The notes under the pieces are model-generated. The model had not been told where the DNA came from. It did not search any database and saw only the letters and a program-made list of their open reading frames with translations. Position numbers and translations under genes: made by a program. A stretch of 64,000 bases of DNA from NCBI RefSeq assembly GCF_018476885.1, contig NZ_JAHCVJ010000004.1, positions 348,345 through 412,344 on the forward strand. The letters run 5' to 3'. The DNA comes from Geoanaerobacter pelophilus. Its GTDB lineage: Bacteria > Desulfobacterota > Desulfuromonadia > Geobacterales > DSM-12255. Position 1 is the first letter of the stretch. Each line of letters starts with the position of its first letter. Below are positions 26,185 through 36,311 of the stretch, one piece after another.

Positions 26185-28998
26185 ATGGCTCACGAAAAAA
26201 TCATTATCAAAGGTGCCTGCGAACATAATCTCAAATGTATTGACGTGGAGATCCCCCGCGACCAGCTGGTTGTCATCACCGGTATCTCCGGCTCCGGGAA
26301 ATCTACCTTGGCGTTTGACACCATCTACGCCGAAGGACAGCGCAGGTACGTCGAGTCTTTGTCTGCATACGCCCGCCAGTTTCTGGAGCAGATGGAAAAG
26401 CCCGATGTCGAGTCGATCGAGGGTCTTTCACCGGCAATATCCATCGAACAAAAGACCACCAGTCGCAACCCCCGGTCAACGGTTGGCACCGTTACTGAGA
26501 TCTATGACTACCTCCGGCTCCTCTTTGCCCGGGTCGGTAAACCCTATTGCTACAGTTGCGGTAAGCTAATCGCATCGCAGACCGTCTCCCAGATGGTGGA
26601 CCAGGTGATGGCCCTGGACGAAGGCACCAAGATCCAGCTCCTGTCCCCGATGGTGCGGGGCCGCAAGGGTGAATACCGTAAGGAACTTAACCAGCTCCGC
26701 AAAGACGGCTTCACCAGGGTCATTATCGATGGCACCCCCTTCGATCTCTCCGACGAAATCGAACTGGATAAAAAGAAGAAGCACGATATCGATATTGTCG
26801 TCGACCGGCTGGTGGTCAAGCCGGGAATTGAACGACGCTTGGCCGACTCCCTTGAGACCGCGCTTAATCATGCGGAAGGTATCGCCAAGGTGCAGATCGT
26901 CGACGGCGACACTATCCTGTTTTCCGAGGCCCTTGCCTGCATCGATTGTGGCATCTCCTATCCTGAAATGACCCCACGGATGTTCTCTTTCAACAATCCC
27001 TATGGGGCCTGCCCGGACTGCACCGGACTGGGAACAAGGATGTATTTCGATGCGGAATTGGTAGTGCCGAACCCGGAGCTTTCTATCCGCGAAGGGGCCA
27101 TTGCCCCCTGGGAAAAGCGCCTCTCATCCTGGTACCACATGACCCTGGATGCCCTGGCTAAGGCCTTCAAATTCGACATCAGGACCCCGTTCAAGGATCT
27201 GTCACCAGAGGTACGCGACATGATTCTTACTGGGTCAAGAGGCGAGAAGATCGAGTTCTGGTGGGAAGAGGACGCCGGCAGAAGACATACCTACCAGAAA
27301 GAGTTCGAGGGGGTTCTCAACAACCTGGAACGCCGCTGGAAAGAAAGCGATTCCGATCAGGTCCGCGAGGAACTTGAAAAATACATGAACATCATGCCCT
27401 GCCCCACCTGCAACGGTGCACGGCTCAAGCCGGAAGCCCTGTTTATCCGGGTTGGGGAGAAAAACATTTCAGAAGTAACTGCGCTGTCCATACGTGACTC
27501 GCTCGATTTCTTCGCGAACCTCCAGCTTTCGGAAAAAGAGGCCGAGATTGCCCGGCGCATTCTCAAGGAGATCAGGGAACGGCTTAATTTCTTGGTAAAT
27601 GTTGGACTCGACTATCTTTCTCTTGATCGTACCGCCGGCACCCTTTCCGGCGGCGAGGGGCAACGGATCCGGCTCGCCACCCAGATCGGCTCCTCCCTTG
27701 TCGGGGTGCTCTACATCCTTGATGAGCCATCGATTGGGCTCCACCAGCGCGATAACGTCCGGCTGCTCAACACCCTCAAACATTTGCGGGATATCGGCAA
27801 CACCGTCCTGGTGGTGGAGCACGATGAGGAAACCATCCTGGAAGCCGACCATGTTATCGACATGGGACCAGGAGCAGGAGTCCACGGCGGCGAAGTAATT
27901 GCCCAAGGAACACCTGACGAAATTATGCACAACCCCTCTTCGCTCACCGGCAAGTACCTTTCCGGCGAGCTTTCCATCCCGTTGCCGGCAAAGCGCCGCA
28001 CTGCCGAAAAGTTTCTTACCATTGTCGGGGCTGAGGAAAACAATCTCAAGGACCTTACGGTGGATATCCCCCTCGGCGTCATGACCTGTGTCACCGGGGT
28101 CTCAGGCTCCGGCAAATCCACTCTGGTGATAGATACCCTGCACAAGGTACTCGGTCAGAGGATCAACAGGAGTCGGGAGCGCGCCGGTGCGGTGCGCGAC
28201 ATTCTCGGGCTGGAACACCTCGACAAGGTGATCAACATCGATCAGTCGCCGATCGGGCGCACCCCGCGCAGTAATCCGGCAACCTACACCGGTGTATTCG
28301 CCGATGTGCGCGACCTGTTTGCCCAGCTCCCCGAATCCAAGATCCGCGGCTACAAGCCGGGGCGCTATTCATTCAACGTCAAGGGTGGGCGCTGCGAGGC
28401 CTGCTCCGGGGACGGCATCATCAAGATCGAGATGCACTTCCTGCCGGATGTCTACGTGCAATGCGAAGTCTGCAAAGGGGCCAGATACAACCGTGAAACC
28501 CTGGAGGTCCGCTATAAAGGGAAATCCATCGCCGATCTCCTCGCCATGACCGTCTCCGAGGGGTGCGAATTCCTGGCAGCAATCCCCAAAATCCGCAATA
28601 AGCTGCGCACTCTTGAGGAGGTGGGACTAGGCTACATCCAGCTCGGCCAGTCGGCCACCACCCTGTCCGGAGGTGAGGCCCAAAGGGTGAAACTGGCTAA
28701 GGAGCTTTCTCGCCGTGCTACCGGCCGCACCATTTACATCCTCGATGAGCCGACCACCGGTCTGCATTTCGCCGACATCGCCAAGCTGCTCGACGTGCTG
28801 CAAAGGCTGGTTGAGGGAGGAAACTCCATTGTGATAATCGAGCACAACCTGGATGTCATCAAGACCGCTGACTGGATAATCGACCTCGGGCCGGAAGGCG
28901 GTGACCGCGGCGGCGAGATCATTGCCACCGGCACTCCTGAGGAAGTGGCCAAGGTGACACGGTCCTATACCGGCAATTTCCTGCGGAAACTTTTATGA
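26185..28998 (+). CDS. uvrA: UvrA excision nuclease subunit
   Basis: This 937-residue damage-recognition ATPase of UvrABC nucleotide-excision repair has two ABC-type ATPase halves: [14 protein letters not shown] near residue 32 and [14 protein letters not shown] near 640. Each has a signature ([30 protein letters not shown]). Zinc-binding cysteine sets are visible ([17 protein letters not shown]...[16 protein letters not shown]). The length is normal. It binds damaged DNA with UvrB in the cytoplasm. It is followed 16 bases later by the MFS gene. No LexA box was identified by eye upstream. Confidence 0.98.
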   Translation: MAHEKIIIKGACEHNLKCIDVEIPRDQLVVITGISGSGKSTLAFDTIYAEGQRRYVESLSAYARQFLEQMEKPDVESIEGLSPAISIEQKTTSRNPRSTVGTVTEIYDYLRLLFARVGKPYCYSCGKLIASQTVSQMVDQVMALDEGTKIQLLSPMVRGRKGEYRKELNQLRKDGFTRVIIDGTPFDLSDEIELDKKKKHDIDIVVDRLVVKPGIERRLADSLETALNHAEGIAKVQIVDGDTILFSEALACIDCGISYPEMTPRMFSFNNPYGACPDCTGLGTRMYFDAELVVPNPELSIREGAIAPWEKRLSSWYHMTLDALAKAFKFDIRTPFKDLSPEVRDMILTGSRGEKIEFWWEEDAGRRHTYQKEFEGVLNNLERRWKESDSDQVREELEKYMNIMPCPTCNGARLKPEALFIRVGEKNISEVTALSIRDSLDFFANLQLSEKEAEIARRILKEIRERLNFLVNVGLDYLSLDRTAGTLSGGEGQRIRLATQIGSSLVGVLYILDEPSIGLHQRDNVRLLNTLKHLRDIGNTVLVVEHDEETILEADHVIDMGPGAGVHGGEVIAQGTPDEIMHNPSSLTGKYLSGELSIPLPAKRRTAEKFLTIVGAEENNLKDLTVDIPLGVMTCVTGVSGSGKSTLVIDTLHKVLGQRINRSRERAGAVRDILGLEHLDKVINIDQSPIGRTPRSNPATYTGVFADVRDLFAQLPESKIRGYKPGRYSFNVKGGRCEACSGDGIIKIEMHFLPDVYVQCEVCKGARYNRETLEVRYKGKSIADLLAMTVSEGCEFLAAIPKIRNKLRTLEEVGLGYIQLGQSATTLSGGEAQRVKLAKELSRRATGRTIYILDEPTTGLHFADIAKLLDVLQRLVEGGNSIVIIEHNLDVIKTADWIIDLGPEGGDRGGEIIATGTPEEVAKVTRSYTGNFLRKLL

Positions 28999-29014
28999 TA
29001 GGTGGGCCCTTGCA

Positions 29015-30247
29015 ATGACATTTGCCACCAGGCCCGGGTACTGCTGGATTGTGCTGGCTGCGGGCACCCTTGCCGTATTTGCTGCGCTGGGGCTTGCCCG
29101 TTTTGGCTACTCCGTAGTACTTCCTTCGATGCAGGCAGGACTGGCCCTCGACAATACCCAGGCCGGGGCCCTGGCTACGGCCAATCTTGCCGGATACCTC
29201 ACCATGGCTGCAGTCGGCGGGGCGCTTGCCTCACATCTTGGTCCGAGGCTGGTTATTGCTGCCGGGCTCGCAGTTGCCGGCGTTGCCATGGTCATGACTG
29301 GCCTGTCTGACTCTTTTTATTCAGCGGCTGCCTGGCGCTGCCTGACCGGTGTCGGCAGTGGCGCAGCCAACATTGCGGTTATGGGGATGTGGGCGGCCTG
29401 GTTTCCGGCAAACCGTCGTGGCTTTGCCGCCGGAATCGCTGTTAGCGGCTCTGCTGTCGCCCTCATCGTGGTTGGGCCGCTGGTACCCCTTCTGCTTAAG
29501 ATTTACGGCCCGGGCGGCTGGCGCTCCTGCTGGTATCTGTTCGGTGCAGCCTCCGTGATCATCGCCGTTCTCTGCCTGCTTCTCGTCCGCAATAGGGGCG
29601 TAACGTCAATCTCTCTCTCGACCCCCTACGCCGCAGGAACGCCCCCTTCCCCTGCAGCAACCAGTTCCTGGGTCTCGGTCTACCGCTCCAGAGCCGTCTG
29701 GCACCTTGGCCTGGTTTATGTTGCTTTCGGATTTTCCTACATCATCTTCATGACTTTTTTTGTTAAGCATCTGACCACTTCCGGTGGCTATGATCGGACC
29801 CAGGCAGGCAACCTGTTCATGGTGATGGGCTGGGCCAGCCTTTTCGGTGGGTTTCTCTGGGGAGCTATCTCCGACAGAATTGGCAGAAAGCAGACCCTAG
29901 TCATGGTCTATCTGCTTCATGCTACAAGTTTTGCCCTGTTCGGCATGAGCTCATCGCCTGTGTGCTTTACCATCTCTGCCGTGCTGTATGGTCTTTCCGC
30001 ATTCAGTATCCCCGCGATAATGGCCGCTGCCTGCGGCGATGTGCTCGGCCCGAAAATGGCCCCGGCCGCCCTTGGCTTCGTGACTCTCTTTTTCGGCATC
30101 GGACAGGCGCTGGCCCCCAGCGTGGCCGGCATCATCGCCGATATCTCAGGATCTTTTTCTGCCGCCTTTTTATTGGCTTCCGGCGTGGCCTTGCTCGGTG
30201 CTTTCGGATCAATTACCCTAGCCAGCGGAACAGGGTCAAGCAACTAA
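29015..30247 (+). CDS. major facilitator superfamily transporter, YbfB/YjiJ-like
   Basis: This 410-residue protein has about twelve hydrophobic segments. The N-terminal LGLARFGYSVVLPSMQAGLALDNTQAGALATANLAGYL resembles the YbfB/YjiJ group of MFS permeases, and GAISDRIGRKQTL is the usual loop motif between spans 8 and 9. The substrate is unknown. A ribosome site AGGTGG lies before the ATG, 16 bases behind uvrA, so it may be co-transcribed with the repair gene, although no functional link is apparent. Confidence 0.88.
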   Translation: MTFATRPGYCWIVLAAGTLAVFAALGLARFGYSVVLPSMQAGLALDNTQAGALATANLAGYLTMAAVGGALASHLGPRLVIAAGLAVAGVAMVMTGLSDSFYSAAAWRCLTGVGSGAANIAVMGMWAAWFPANRRGFAAGIAVSGSAVALIVVGPLVPLLLKIYGPGGWRSCWYLFGAASVIIAVLCLLLVRNRGVTSISLSTPYAAGTPPSPAATSSWVSVYRSRAVWHLGLVYVAFGFSYIIFMTFFVKHLTTSGGYDRTQAGNLFMVMGWASLFGGFLWGAISDRIGRKQTLVMVYLLHATSFALFGMSSSPVCFTISAVLYGLSAFSIPAIMAAACGDVLGPKMAPAALGFVTLFFGIGQALAPSVAGIIADISGSFSAAFLLASGVALLGAFGSITLASGTGSSN

Positions 30248-30263
30248 AGTTAGTGAGGAAATT

Positions 30264-30467
30264 ATGGAAGAGCGCCTGATTGAAATGGAAACCCGCTATA
30301 TGCATCAGGAACAGGTAATTACTGATCTAAGCGAGATGGTTTACCGGCAGGAACTGGCGATCGAGCGGCTGGAGAGAGATGTTCGTCAGTTGAAGGAGCA
30401 GCTGAGTATTGCCCTGCCCTCGCTGACCAGGTCACCAGAGGATGAGGAACCGCCCCCTCACTATTAA
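30264..30467 (+). CDS. slyX: SlyX family protein
   Basis: This 67-residue acidic coiled-coil protein (residues 1-50: heptad-like RLIEMETRYMHQEQVITDLS) ends in a proline-rich PPPHY tail, which is the SlyX family hallmark. Its function is unknown; in enterobacteria it lies next to slyD. TGAGGAA precedes the ATG. It is the last gene of the uvrA-MFS-slyX strand. The next 218 bases up to rsmG hold no gene I can support. Confidence 0.85.
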   Translation: MEERLIEMETRYMHQEQVITDLSEMVYRQELAIERLERDVRQLKEQLSIALPSLTRSPEDEEPPPHY

Positions 30468-30685
30468 TAGTTTCGCAGGGCTTTAGACTGCTTAAATTTT
30501 AAGCTTCAACAAATGACCATTAGTAACCAAAGTTCAGCATCGCGAAAAGTGCGCATTTGTTGTGCAATTTTTCGGCCTTCAAATTTGCCTTTTGGCCGCA
30601 GTTTACTGGCCGGCCCAGGGCAAACCCTGCAAATCCGCTCTTGGGGGCGCTCAGTCAAATGTAGGTCGATTTCGGAACGGGTAGG

Positions 30686-31339
30686 CTATTTTTTACCGAT
30701 CAGGACTATTCCACGCTCATCTCCGGAGAACGGCAAACGCAATTCTCTGGATTCCGTCACCACCAGGCCCAAGCCATCAAGCTCTTTCGCAGACAGCTCG
30801 ATCTCTTCACGCCACCTGCTCCCCTTCATGGCAATCAGCTTTCCATGATCAGCGAGAAACGGTTTTGCCAAGCGAGCAAGAACCGTAATATCGGCAACAG
30901 CCCGGGCAACGGCAAAGTCGAACCGCCCCTTCTCGCCGTCATCGAGAGCTTCGAGCCTTGCATGCACCGGCCGGAATTTTTCGAAGCCAAGCAATCTGGC
31001 AATCTGCTTCTGAAAATTGATCTTCTTCAACACAGAATCAACGGAAAGTATGTCCAGGTCGTTGCGCACTATTTTGAGCGGTATCGACGGAAACCCGGCA
31101 CCGGAGCCGATATCAAGCACAATTGCACCCTGTGGCAGCAGATTGTAGATAGTCAGTGAATCAAGATAATGCTTGATAATTATCTCGCGCATATCTTTTA
31201 GCGAGGTAAGATTCAGTTTCGAGTTCCAGCGAAGCAGTTCCTCGGTCAAACGCCCAAAGCACTCTATTTCGCTTGCGGAAAGCGCAATTCCCAGCTGACT
31301 GGCGCCATCACCTAGCAGGCTTTTTTCTGCCAAGTTCAT
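30686..31339 (-). CDS. rsmG: 16S rRNA m7G527 methyltransferase
   Basis: This 217-residue RsmG (GidB) methylates N7 of G527 in 16S rRNA using S-adenosylmethionine. The SAM-binding motif VLDIGSGAGFPSIPL and the downstream FRPVHARLEALD and FDFAVARAVADI are typical. The ATG overlaps the mnmG stop by 4 bases, indicating translational coupling. It ends the minus-strand origin operon. In many bacteria parA and parB follow here, but in this window they do not. Confidence 0.96.
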   Translation of the reverse strand: MNLAEKSLLGDGASQLGIALSASEIECFGRLTEELLRWNSKLNLTSLKDMREIIIKHYLDSLTIYNLLPQGAIVLDIGSGAGFPSIPLKIVRNDLDILSVDSVLKKINFQKQIARLLGFEKFRPVHARLEALDDGEKGRFDFAVARAVADITVLARLAKPFLADHGKLIAMKGSRWREEIELSAKELDGLGLVVTESRELRLPFSGDERGIVLIGKK

Positions 31340-33210
31340 TTCTTACCCCTGGACTTCAAGGCAACCGATAGTATGGCAATCGCTGCCGGCGTTATTCCCG
31401 GGATCCGGGTTGCCTGCCCCAGGGTATCTGGACGAAATTTTTGCAGCTTCTCCCTGACTTCCGTGGACAGTCCCGAGAGTGCCACGTAGTCAAACTCTTC
31501 GGGAATTCTGGCTCCTTCGACTCCCTTGGCACGAGCCACTTGATCCAGTTGCCGATCAATGTACCCTTTGTATTTGACCTGGATTTCAACCTGTTCCCAG
31601 ATAAGCGCATCCGACTCAGTGACTGTCGCATCGAGCGGCATCAGATCGCGCCATGAAAAATCAGGGCGACGCAGCAATTGCTCGTAGGTAACAGCATTCT
31701 GAAGTCCCGACAATTCATATTTCGCCAGGAATTCCGGATCTGCCGTGGATGGCAGGATCTTAGCGCTATGTATGCGTTCAAGCTCAGCGTCTACACGCCC
31801 GCGTTTTTCTGAGAATCTCAGGTACTCTGTCTCAGGCACGAGGCCAATTGCGTGACCAGTCTCGCGCAAACGCATGTCCGCGTTGTCCTCCCGCAGCAGT
31901 AACCGGTATTCTGCTCTGGATGTAAACATCCGGTATGGCTCTCTGGTCCCCAAGGTAACGAGGTCATCGATCATAACGCCGATGTAAGCCTCATTGCGCC
32001 CGAGAACCAGCGGATCTTTCCCCTGTACCCTCAGAGCGGCGTTGATCCCAGCCATAAGGCCCTGCCCGGCAGCCTCTTCATAACCCGAAGTGCCGTTGAT
32101 CTGCCCGGCATGAAACAGATTACGAACCAGTTTGGTTTCCAATGAGGCATGGATCTGGATCGGGTCCACATAGTCGTACTCAATCGCATAAGCCGGCCGC
32201 ATGATCTCGACACTCTCCAGCCCCTTTATTGAACGATAGAAAGTCCACTGGATATCTATAGGAAGAGAGGTGGAAAGCCCAGACGGGTAATACTCAACGG
32301 TATCCGCCCCCTCCGGTTCAATAAATGTCTGGTGGCGGTCACGATCAGGAAAGCGTACTACCTTATCCTCGATCGAGGGGCAGTAACGCGGGCCAACACC
32401 TTCGATAATTCCGGCGTACAGGGGTGAGCGATCAAGACCGGAGCGGATGATATCGTGGCTTTTTGCATTGGTGTAGGCTATGTAGCAAGGAACCTGGGGA
32501 CGAGTTATGCAATCAGTAGAAAAGGAGAATGGTGCCGGCGGATCATCGCCAGGTTGCGCCTCAAGCTGGCTGAAATCGATGGTACGGCCGTCAAGCCTCG
32601 CGGGTGTGCCAGTTTTGAGGCGGCCCACGGCAAAACCGATATCACGGAGCTGGTCTGACAGGCCGATAGAGGGAATGTCGCCGGCCCTGCCACCCGGATA
32701 ATTGATCAGCCCAATATGTATCAAACCGCGCATGAAGGTCCCGGTTGTCAGAATAACCGTGGCCCCCTGAAAGCGCACCCCGCCCCTGGTATCCACCCCC
32801 ATAACCTGGCCGTCTTCAACATGAAGTGCCGTGACCTCACCCTGTTTCAGGTCAAGCCGCTCCTGCCCCTCCAGAACCCACTTCATCCTAAGCCGGTATT
32901 GCTGTTTGTCTGCCTGTGCCCTGGAGGCTCGGACTGCCGGACCTTTTCTGGTATTGAGCACCCTGAACTGAATCCCGGTTGCGTCGATGTTTTTGCCCAT
33001 CTCGCCGCCCAGCGCATCGATCTCTTTCACCAGATGCCCTTTTGCCAACCCTCCGATAGCGGGATTACATGACATAAGGGCGATGGCATCAAGATTAATG
33101 GTCAGCATCAGGGTCTTGCAACCCATACGCGCCGACGCAAGAGCTGCCTCGCACCCGGCATGTCCACCACCCACGACTATTACGTCGTATCGGTTTTCAT
33201 ATACGATCAT
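31336..33210 (-). CDS. mnmG: tRNA uridine-5-carboxymethylaminomethyl synthase, MnmG
   Basis: This 624-residue FAD protein pairs with MnmE to install (carboxymethyl)aminomethyl groups at wobble U34 of tRNAs. The FAD-binding GGGHAGCEAALASARMG lies at the N-terminus. The family signatures CNPAIGGLAKGHLVKEIDALGG and GQINGTSGYEEAAGQG are present, and the C-terminal helical domain ends PAAIAILSVALKSRGKK. GAGG lies upstream of the ATG. It is separated from mnmE by 110 bases that contain a parS site. Confidence 0.98.
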   Translation of the reverse strand: MIVYENRYDVIVVGGGHAGCEAALASARMGCKTLMLTINLDAIALMSCNPAIGGLAKGHLVKEIDALGGEMGKNIDATGIQFRVLNTRKGPAVRASRAQADKQQYRLRMKWVLEGQERLDLKQGEVTALHVEDGQVMGVDTRGGVRFQGATVILTTGTFMRGLIHIGLINYPGGRAGDIPSIGLSDQLRDIGFAVGRLKTGTPARLDGRTIDFSQLEAQPGDDPPAPFSFSTDCITRPQVPCYIAYTNAKSHDIIRSGLDRSPLYAGIIEGVGPRYCPSIEDKVVRFPDRDRHQTFIEPEGADTVEYYPSGLSTSLPIDIQWTFYRSIKGLESVEIMRPAYAIEYDYVDPIQIHASLETKLVRNLFHAGQINGTSGYEEAAGQGLMAGINAALRVQGKDPLVLGRNEAYIGVMIDDLVTLGTREPYRMFTSRAEYRLLLREDNADMRLRETGHAIGLVPETEYLRFSEKRGRVDAELERIHSAKILPSTADPEFLAKYELSGLQNAVTYEQLLRRPDFSWRDLMPLDATVTESDALIWEQVEIQVKYKGYIDRQLDQVARAKGVEGARIPEEFDYVALSGLSTEVREKLQKFRPDTLGQATRIPGITPAAIAILSVALKSRGKK

Positions 33211-33299
33211 TGTTGGATGCCTCGTTAAGTTTCAGCTGTTCCACATTTCGGGATACAGTATCCATCTTACGCCCCCTCATGAACAGCTCGTTACTGGCA

Positions 33300-33315
33300 T
33301 GTTTCACGTGAAACA
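33300..33315. other. parS centromere site, left of the origin
   Basis: TGTTTCACGTGAAACA is an exact match to the ParB-binding parS consensus. The palindrome extends by GCA and TGC to 33297-33318. It lies just behind the mnmE stop, about 4 kb left of dnaA. Confidence 0.95.
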
Positions 33316-33320
33316 TGCCC

Positions 33321-34688
33321 TTACTTGCCAATACAAAATCTTGAAAAGATAAGATCCAGCACATCATCCGCAGTCGTTTCACCGGTAACCTCGCCAATAG
33401 CGGCAAGGGCTTCCCGAAGATCAACGGAGAGCATTTCCAGCTGTACGGAAGAGCCCAATACAACGCCAGCGTTAATAAGCGCCGCTAGACTCTTGGAGAG
33501 CGCTACAAAATGCCGTTCTTGTGAAATAGCGACAAACTCCCTACTATCAACAACTTTCCCGGAGATAAAACAATCATGAATTGACGTGCGCAGTTGCTCC
33601 AACCCTTCACCAGAAATTGTCGAAATAATAACCGATGGATACTGATGAAACAGTTCCGGCAAATCAAGAGCATCCGGCAAATCGCTCTTGTTACGAACCA
33701 ACAGGAGCTTTCTGCTGGACAAGGCCTGATGGATACGCAAATCGTCCAGATCAATGGGCCTAGAGCTGTCCAGCATAAACAACACCAAGTCGGCACGTGA
33801 TATCCGGTCCATCGCCAAGTCTATGCCAAGCTGCTCGACAAAATCGGTAGTCTCCCTGATCCCGGCAGTATCGAGTAATCTGACAGGAAGGCCTTGGATG
33901 TTAATGACTTCCTCGATAACGTCTCTGGTCGTACCGGGAATTTCAGTAACAATGGCACGGTCTTCCTGCAGCAAGGCATTAAGAAGGCTAGACTTGCCGA
34001 CGTTCGGCTTGCCTGCTATAGCCACTGAGACCCCATCGCGAATCACTTTTCCCTCGCGAAATGTTGCCAGCAGCGCTGACAGTCTGTCTTTAGCGCTCCC
34101 AACCGAGGAAGTGATCTCGTCCATAACCGGCAGATCAATATCCTCTTCAGGAAAATCAATATAAGCCTCGACCATGGCAAGCACATGCTTGATAGAGTCC
34201 CTGACCTCAAAAAGGCGGTTAGACAAGAGTCCTTCACGTTGATGCTCGGCCAGACTCAAGGCAGAATCAGTTTTGCTCCTGATGACATCCATCACTGCTT
34301 CAGCTTGCAACAAGTCGATTCTACCATTGAGAAATGCCCTTTTGGTGAATTCGCCTGGTGCTGCGAGACGCGCTCCTGATGCCAAGGTAAGCTCCAGTAC
34401 CTTTTTCGTTACTAGAATCCCGCCATGACAATGAATCTCAAACACATCCTCTTTCGTATAAGAACGAGGCGCCTTCATGAGCACAGCAAAACCCTCATCA
34501 ACCAGCCCACCGTCGAGGTTTGTCACCGCTCCATAACAAAAACGGTGGCTGGGAAAGCCACCGTTCTTTTTAGGTTTGAATATGACAGACCCAATTCGCA
34601 CTGCATCATCGCCGCTGATACGGACGATGCCGATGCCCCCCTCGCCCACGGGGGTGCTTATGGCGGCTATGGTGTCTCTTACGTACAT
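33321..34688 (-). CDS. mnmE: tRNA modification GTPase MnmE
   Basis: This 455-residue GTPase partners MnmG in wobble-uridine modification. The N-terminal tetrahydrofolate-binding domain begins DTIAAISTPVGEGGIGIVRISG. The G domain has GKPNVGKSSLLNALL, the switch EIPGTTRDVIEE, DTAGIRETTD and NKSD. The protein ends FCIGK, the conserved CxGK tail. It starts only 13 bases behind the yidC stop. The KH/R3H gene jag, often found between these two in other bacteria, is absent. A terminator-like hairpin lies within codons 41-50. Confidence 0.98.
   Translation of the reverse strand: MYVRDTIAAISTPVGEGGIGIVRISGDDAVRIGSVIFKPKKNGGFPSHRFCYGAVTNLDGGLVDEGFAVLMKAPRSYTKEDVFEIHCHGGILVTKKVLELTLASGARLAAPGEFTKRAFLNGRIDLLQAEAVMDVIRSKTDSALSLAEHQREGLLSNRLFEVRDSIKHVLAMVEAYIDFPEEDIDLPVMDEITSSVGSAKDRLSALLATFREGKVIRDGVSVAIAGKPNVGKSSLLNALLQEDRAIVTEIPGTTRDVIEEVINIQGLPVRLLDTAGIRETTDFVEQLGIDLAMDRISRADLVLFMLDSSRPIDLDDLRIHQALSSRKLLLVRNKSDLPDALDLPELFHQYPSVIISTISGEGLEQLRTSIHDCFISGKVVDSREFVAISQERHFVALSKSLAALINAGVVLGSSVQLEMLSVDLREALAAIGEVTGETTADDVLDLIFSRFCIGK
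34541..34571. terminator. terminator-like hairpin inside the mnmE coding sequence
   Basis: AACGGTGGCT (34541-34550) and AGCCACCGTT (34556-34565) form a perfect ten-pair stem with loop GGGAA. On the plus strand it is followed by CTTTTTA, and on the minus (coding) strand by TTTGTTATGG. It falls about 125 bases into mnmE. It could be an attenuator between yidC and mnmE, or chance from the codons for NGGFPS. No direct support for function. Confidence 0.5.
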
Positions 34689-34701
34689 ACGCTTTCCACG
34701 C

Positions 34702-36297
34702 TTACTTTACTGTTCGGTTGATATAGGACTGTTGCGCAATGGTCAGTATATTGTTGACCAACCAGTAAAGAACCAGTCCGGACGGAAAATTGAGAAACAT
34801 GAACGTGAACACAACCGGAAGCATCAACATCATTTTCGCCTGCATCGGGTCCATATTGGTCGGGGTCATTTTCTGCTGAATAAACATGGTCACACCCATG
34901 ATAATGGGCGTCACATAATACGGGTCTTTTGCCGACAGATCCTGGATCCAGAAATAGAATGGCGCGTGCCGCAATTCAATGGAAAACATGAGACCTTTGT
35001 AGAGGGCAAAAAACACCGGAATCTGGATAAGCATCGGCAAACAGCCGCCAAGAGGGTTAACCTTGTGGGTCTTGTACAGTTCCATTACTGCGCGATTCAT
35101 GGCATCTTTATCGTTTTTGAACTTGTCCTTCAGCTCCTGCATTTTAGGCTGAAGCTTCTGCATCTCTTTCATCGATTTGTAGCTGGTATGAGTGAGCGGG
35201 TAGAAGAGTATTTTCAGTATTATGGTTATGATAATAATGGCAAGCCCGTAGTTACCCACGTAATTCTTGAAAAACTTGATGGTGTGTAGCAGCGGCTTGG
35301 CAAGGGCAGAAAACCAGCCGAAATCTATAGACTCTTCCAGCCTGTTCCCTTGAGACTTCAGAATATCCAGATCTTTTGGCCCAAAGTAGATGCGATAGGC
35401 AGTTGCTACGGACTGGCCGGGATCCAGAGTAATCTTGGGGGAAGAGATGACACTTTCAACTAAAGCAGGATTCAGTTGGGAAACCTTGACTGAGGCAATG
35501 GAAGCGTCCTTGGCAATTACACTGTTAAGAAAATACTTGTCGGCAAAGCCGGTCCAGGTGACCTGTTTGTCATAAGACTTTGCACCCTTGGCAAGATCAG
35601 CAACCGGTACTGCTGCCGCTTTGTTGTCAGCAAGCGTAACAGGTCCGTATACCTCATACCTGCCCTCCTTGTTTCCGGGAATTACTTTATTTAGGAGTGA
35701 AAGGCGAAGGGTTCCGACAAGCTGAGCAGCACCGACACTTGACAGCTGCTGAACCAGCTGCATGCCGTAATCATTGCCGGTGAAGGAATAGACTTTACGA
35801 AGTACGACCCCTTGAGCCGAAGTCCAGACAAATTCCAACTCTTTTTTTTCTGCTCCAGTCAGTCGTATTGAGGCTGGAGATGATGTTGAGAATTGAGCAT
35901 TTTGATCAACCAAAAAACCTTCGCCGGAAGTCGTTAAGGTGCTGTTTGCCCCATCGACCAAAGTGATCTCAGCTGAACCTGGCAGAGCTGTTTCCCGATA
36001 CGACTTAAGGACAAACCTCTTTAAAGCGCCACCCTTAGAGGTGAAAACGGCACGATAGAGATCTGTCTCGACGGAAACGTCCTTTTCTTCGCCTTGCTGC
36101 GTAGGGAGAACTGCTGCTGTCTGCACAGGGCCGCTGCCTGACGGCACTTTTGCAGTTTGCGCCTGACGAGAACTGCTCGACGCAGTCTGCACGATCGAGG
36201 TCTTGGCGGGCTGGACCGGTGGCTGCGGAAACAGAAACGAAAATCCGTACATTACTGCAATTGAGAGAAGCACGGCTATCAGGACTCTCTTTTCCAT
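34702..36297 (-). CDS. yidC: membrane protein insertase YidC
   Basis: This 531-residue Gram-negative-type YidC begins with membrane span MEKRVLIAVLLSIAVMYGFSF, then a large periplasmic domain (about 60-330) and five C-terminal spans. The core contains the conserved KPLLHTIKFFKNYVGNYGLAIIIITIILK and GGCLPMLIQIPVFFALYKGL. It inserts proteins into the inner membrane with or without SecYEG. The ATG at 36297 is chosen because GAGGT lies upstream; the longer frame from 36354 has no ribosome site. It sits in the rpmH-rnpA-yidD-yidC order. Confidence 0.97.
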   Translation of the reverse strand: MEKRVLIAVLLSIAVMYGFSFLFPQPPVQPAKTSIVQTASSSSRQAQTAKVPSGSGPVQTAAVLPTQQGEEKDVSVETDLYRAVFTSKGGALKRFVLKSYRETALPGSAEITLVDGANSTLTTSGEGFLVDQNAQFSTSSPASIRLTGAEKKELEFVWTSAQGVVLRKVYSFTGNDYGMQLVQQLSSVGAAQLVGTLRLSLLNKVIPGNKEGRYEVYGPVTLADNKAAAVPVADLAKGAKSYDKQVTWTGFADKYFLNSVIAKDASIASVKVSQLNPALVESVISSPKITLDPGQSVATAYRIYFGPKDLDILKSQGNRLEESIDFGWFSALAKPLLHTIKFFKNYVGNYGLAIIIITIILKILFYPLTHTSYKSMKEMQKLQPKMQELKDKFKNDKDAMNRAVMELYKTHKVNPLGGCLPMLIQIPVFFALYKGLMFSIELRHAPFYFWIQDLSAKDPYYVTPIIMGVTMFIQQKMTPTNMDPMQAKMMLMLPVVFTFMFLNFPSGLVLYWLVNNILTIAQQSYINRTVK

Positions 36298-36311
36298 AAA
36301 TACCTCGCTGA

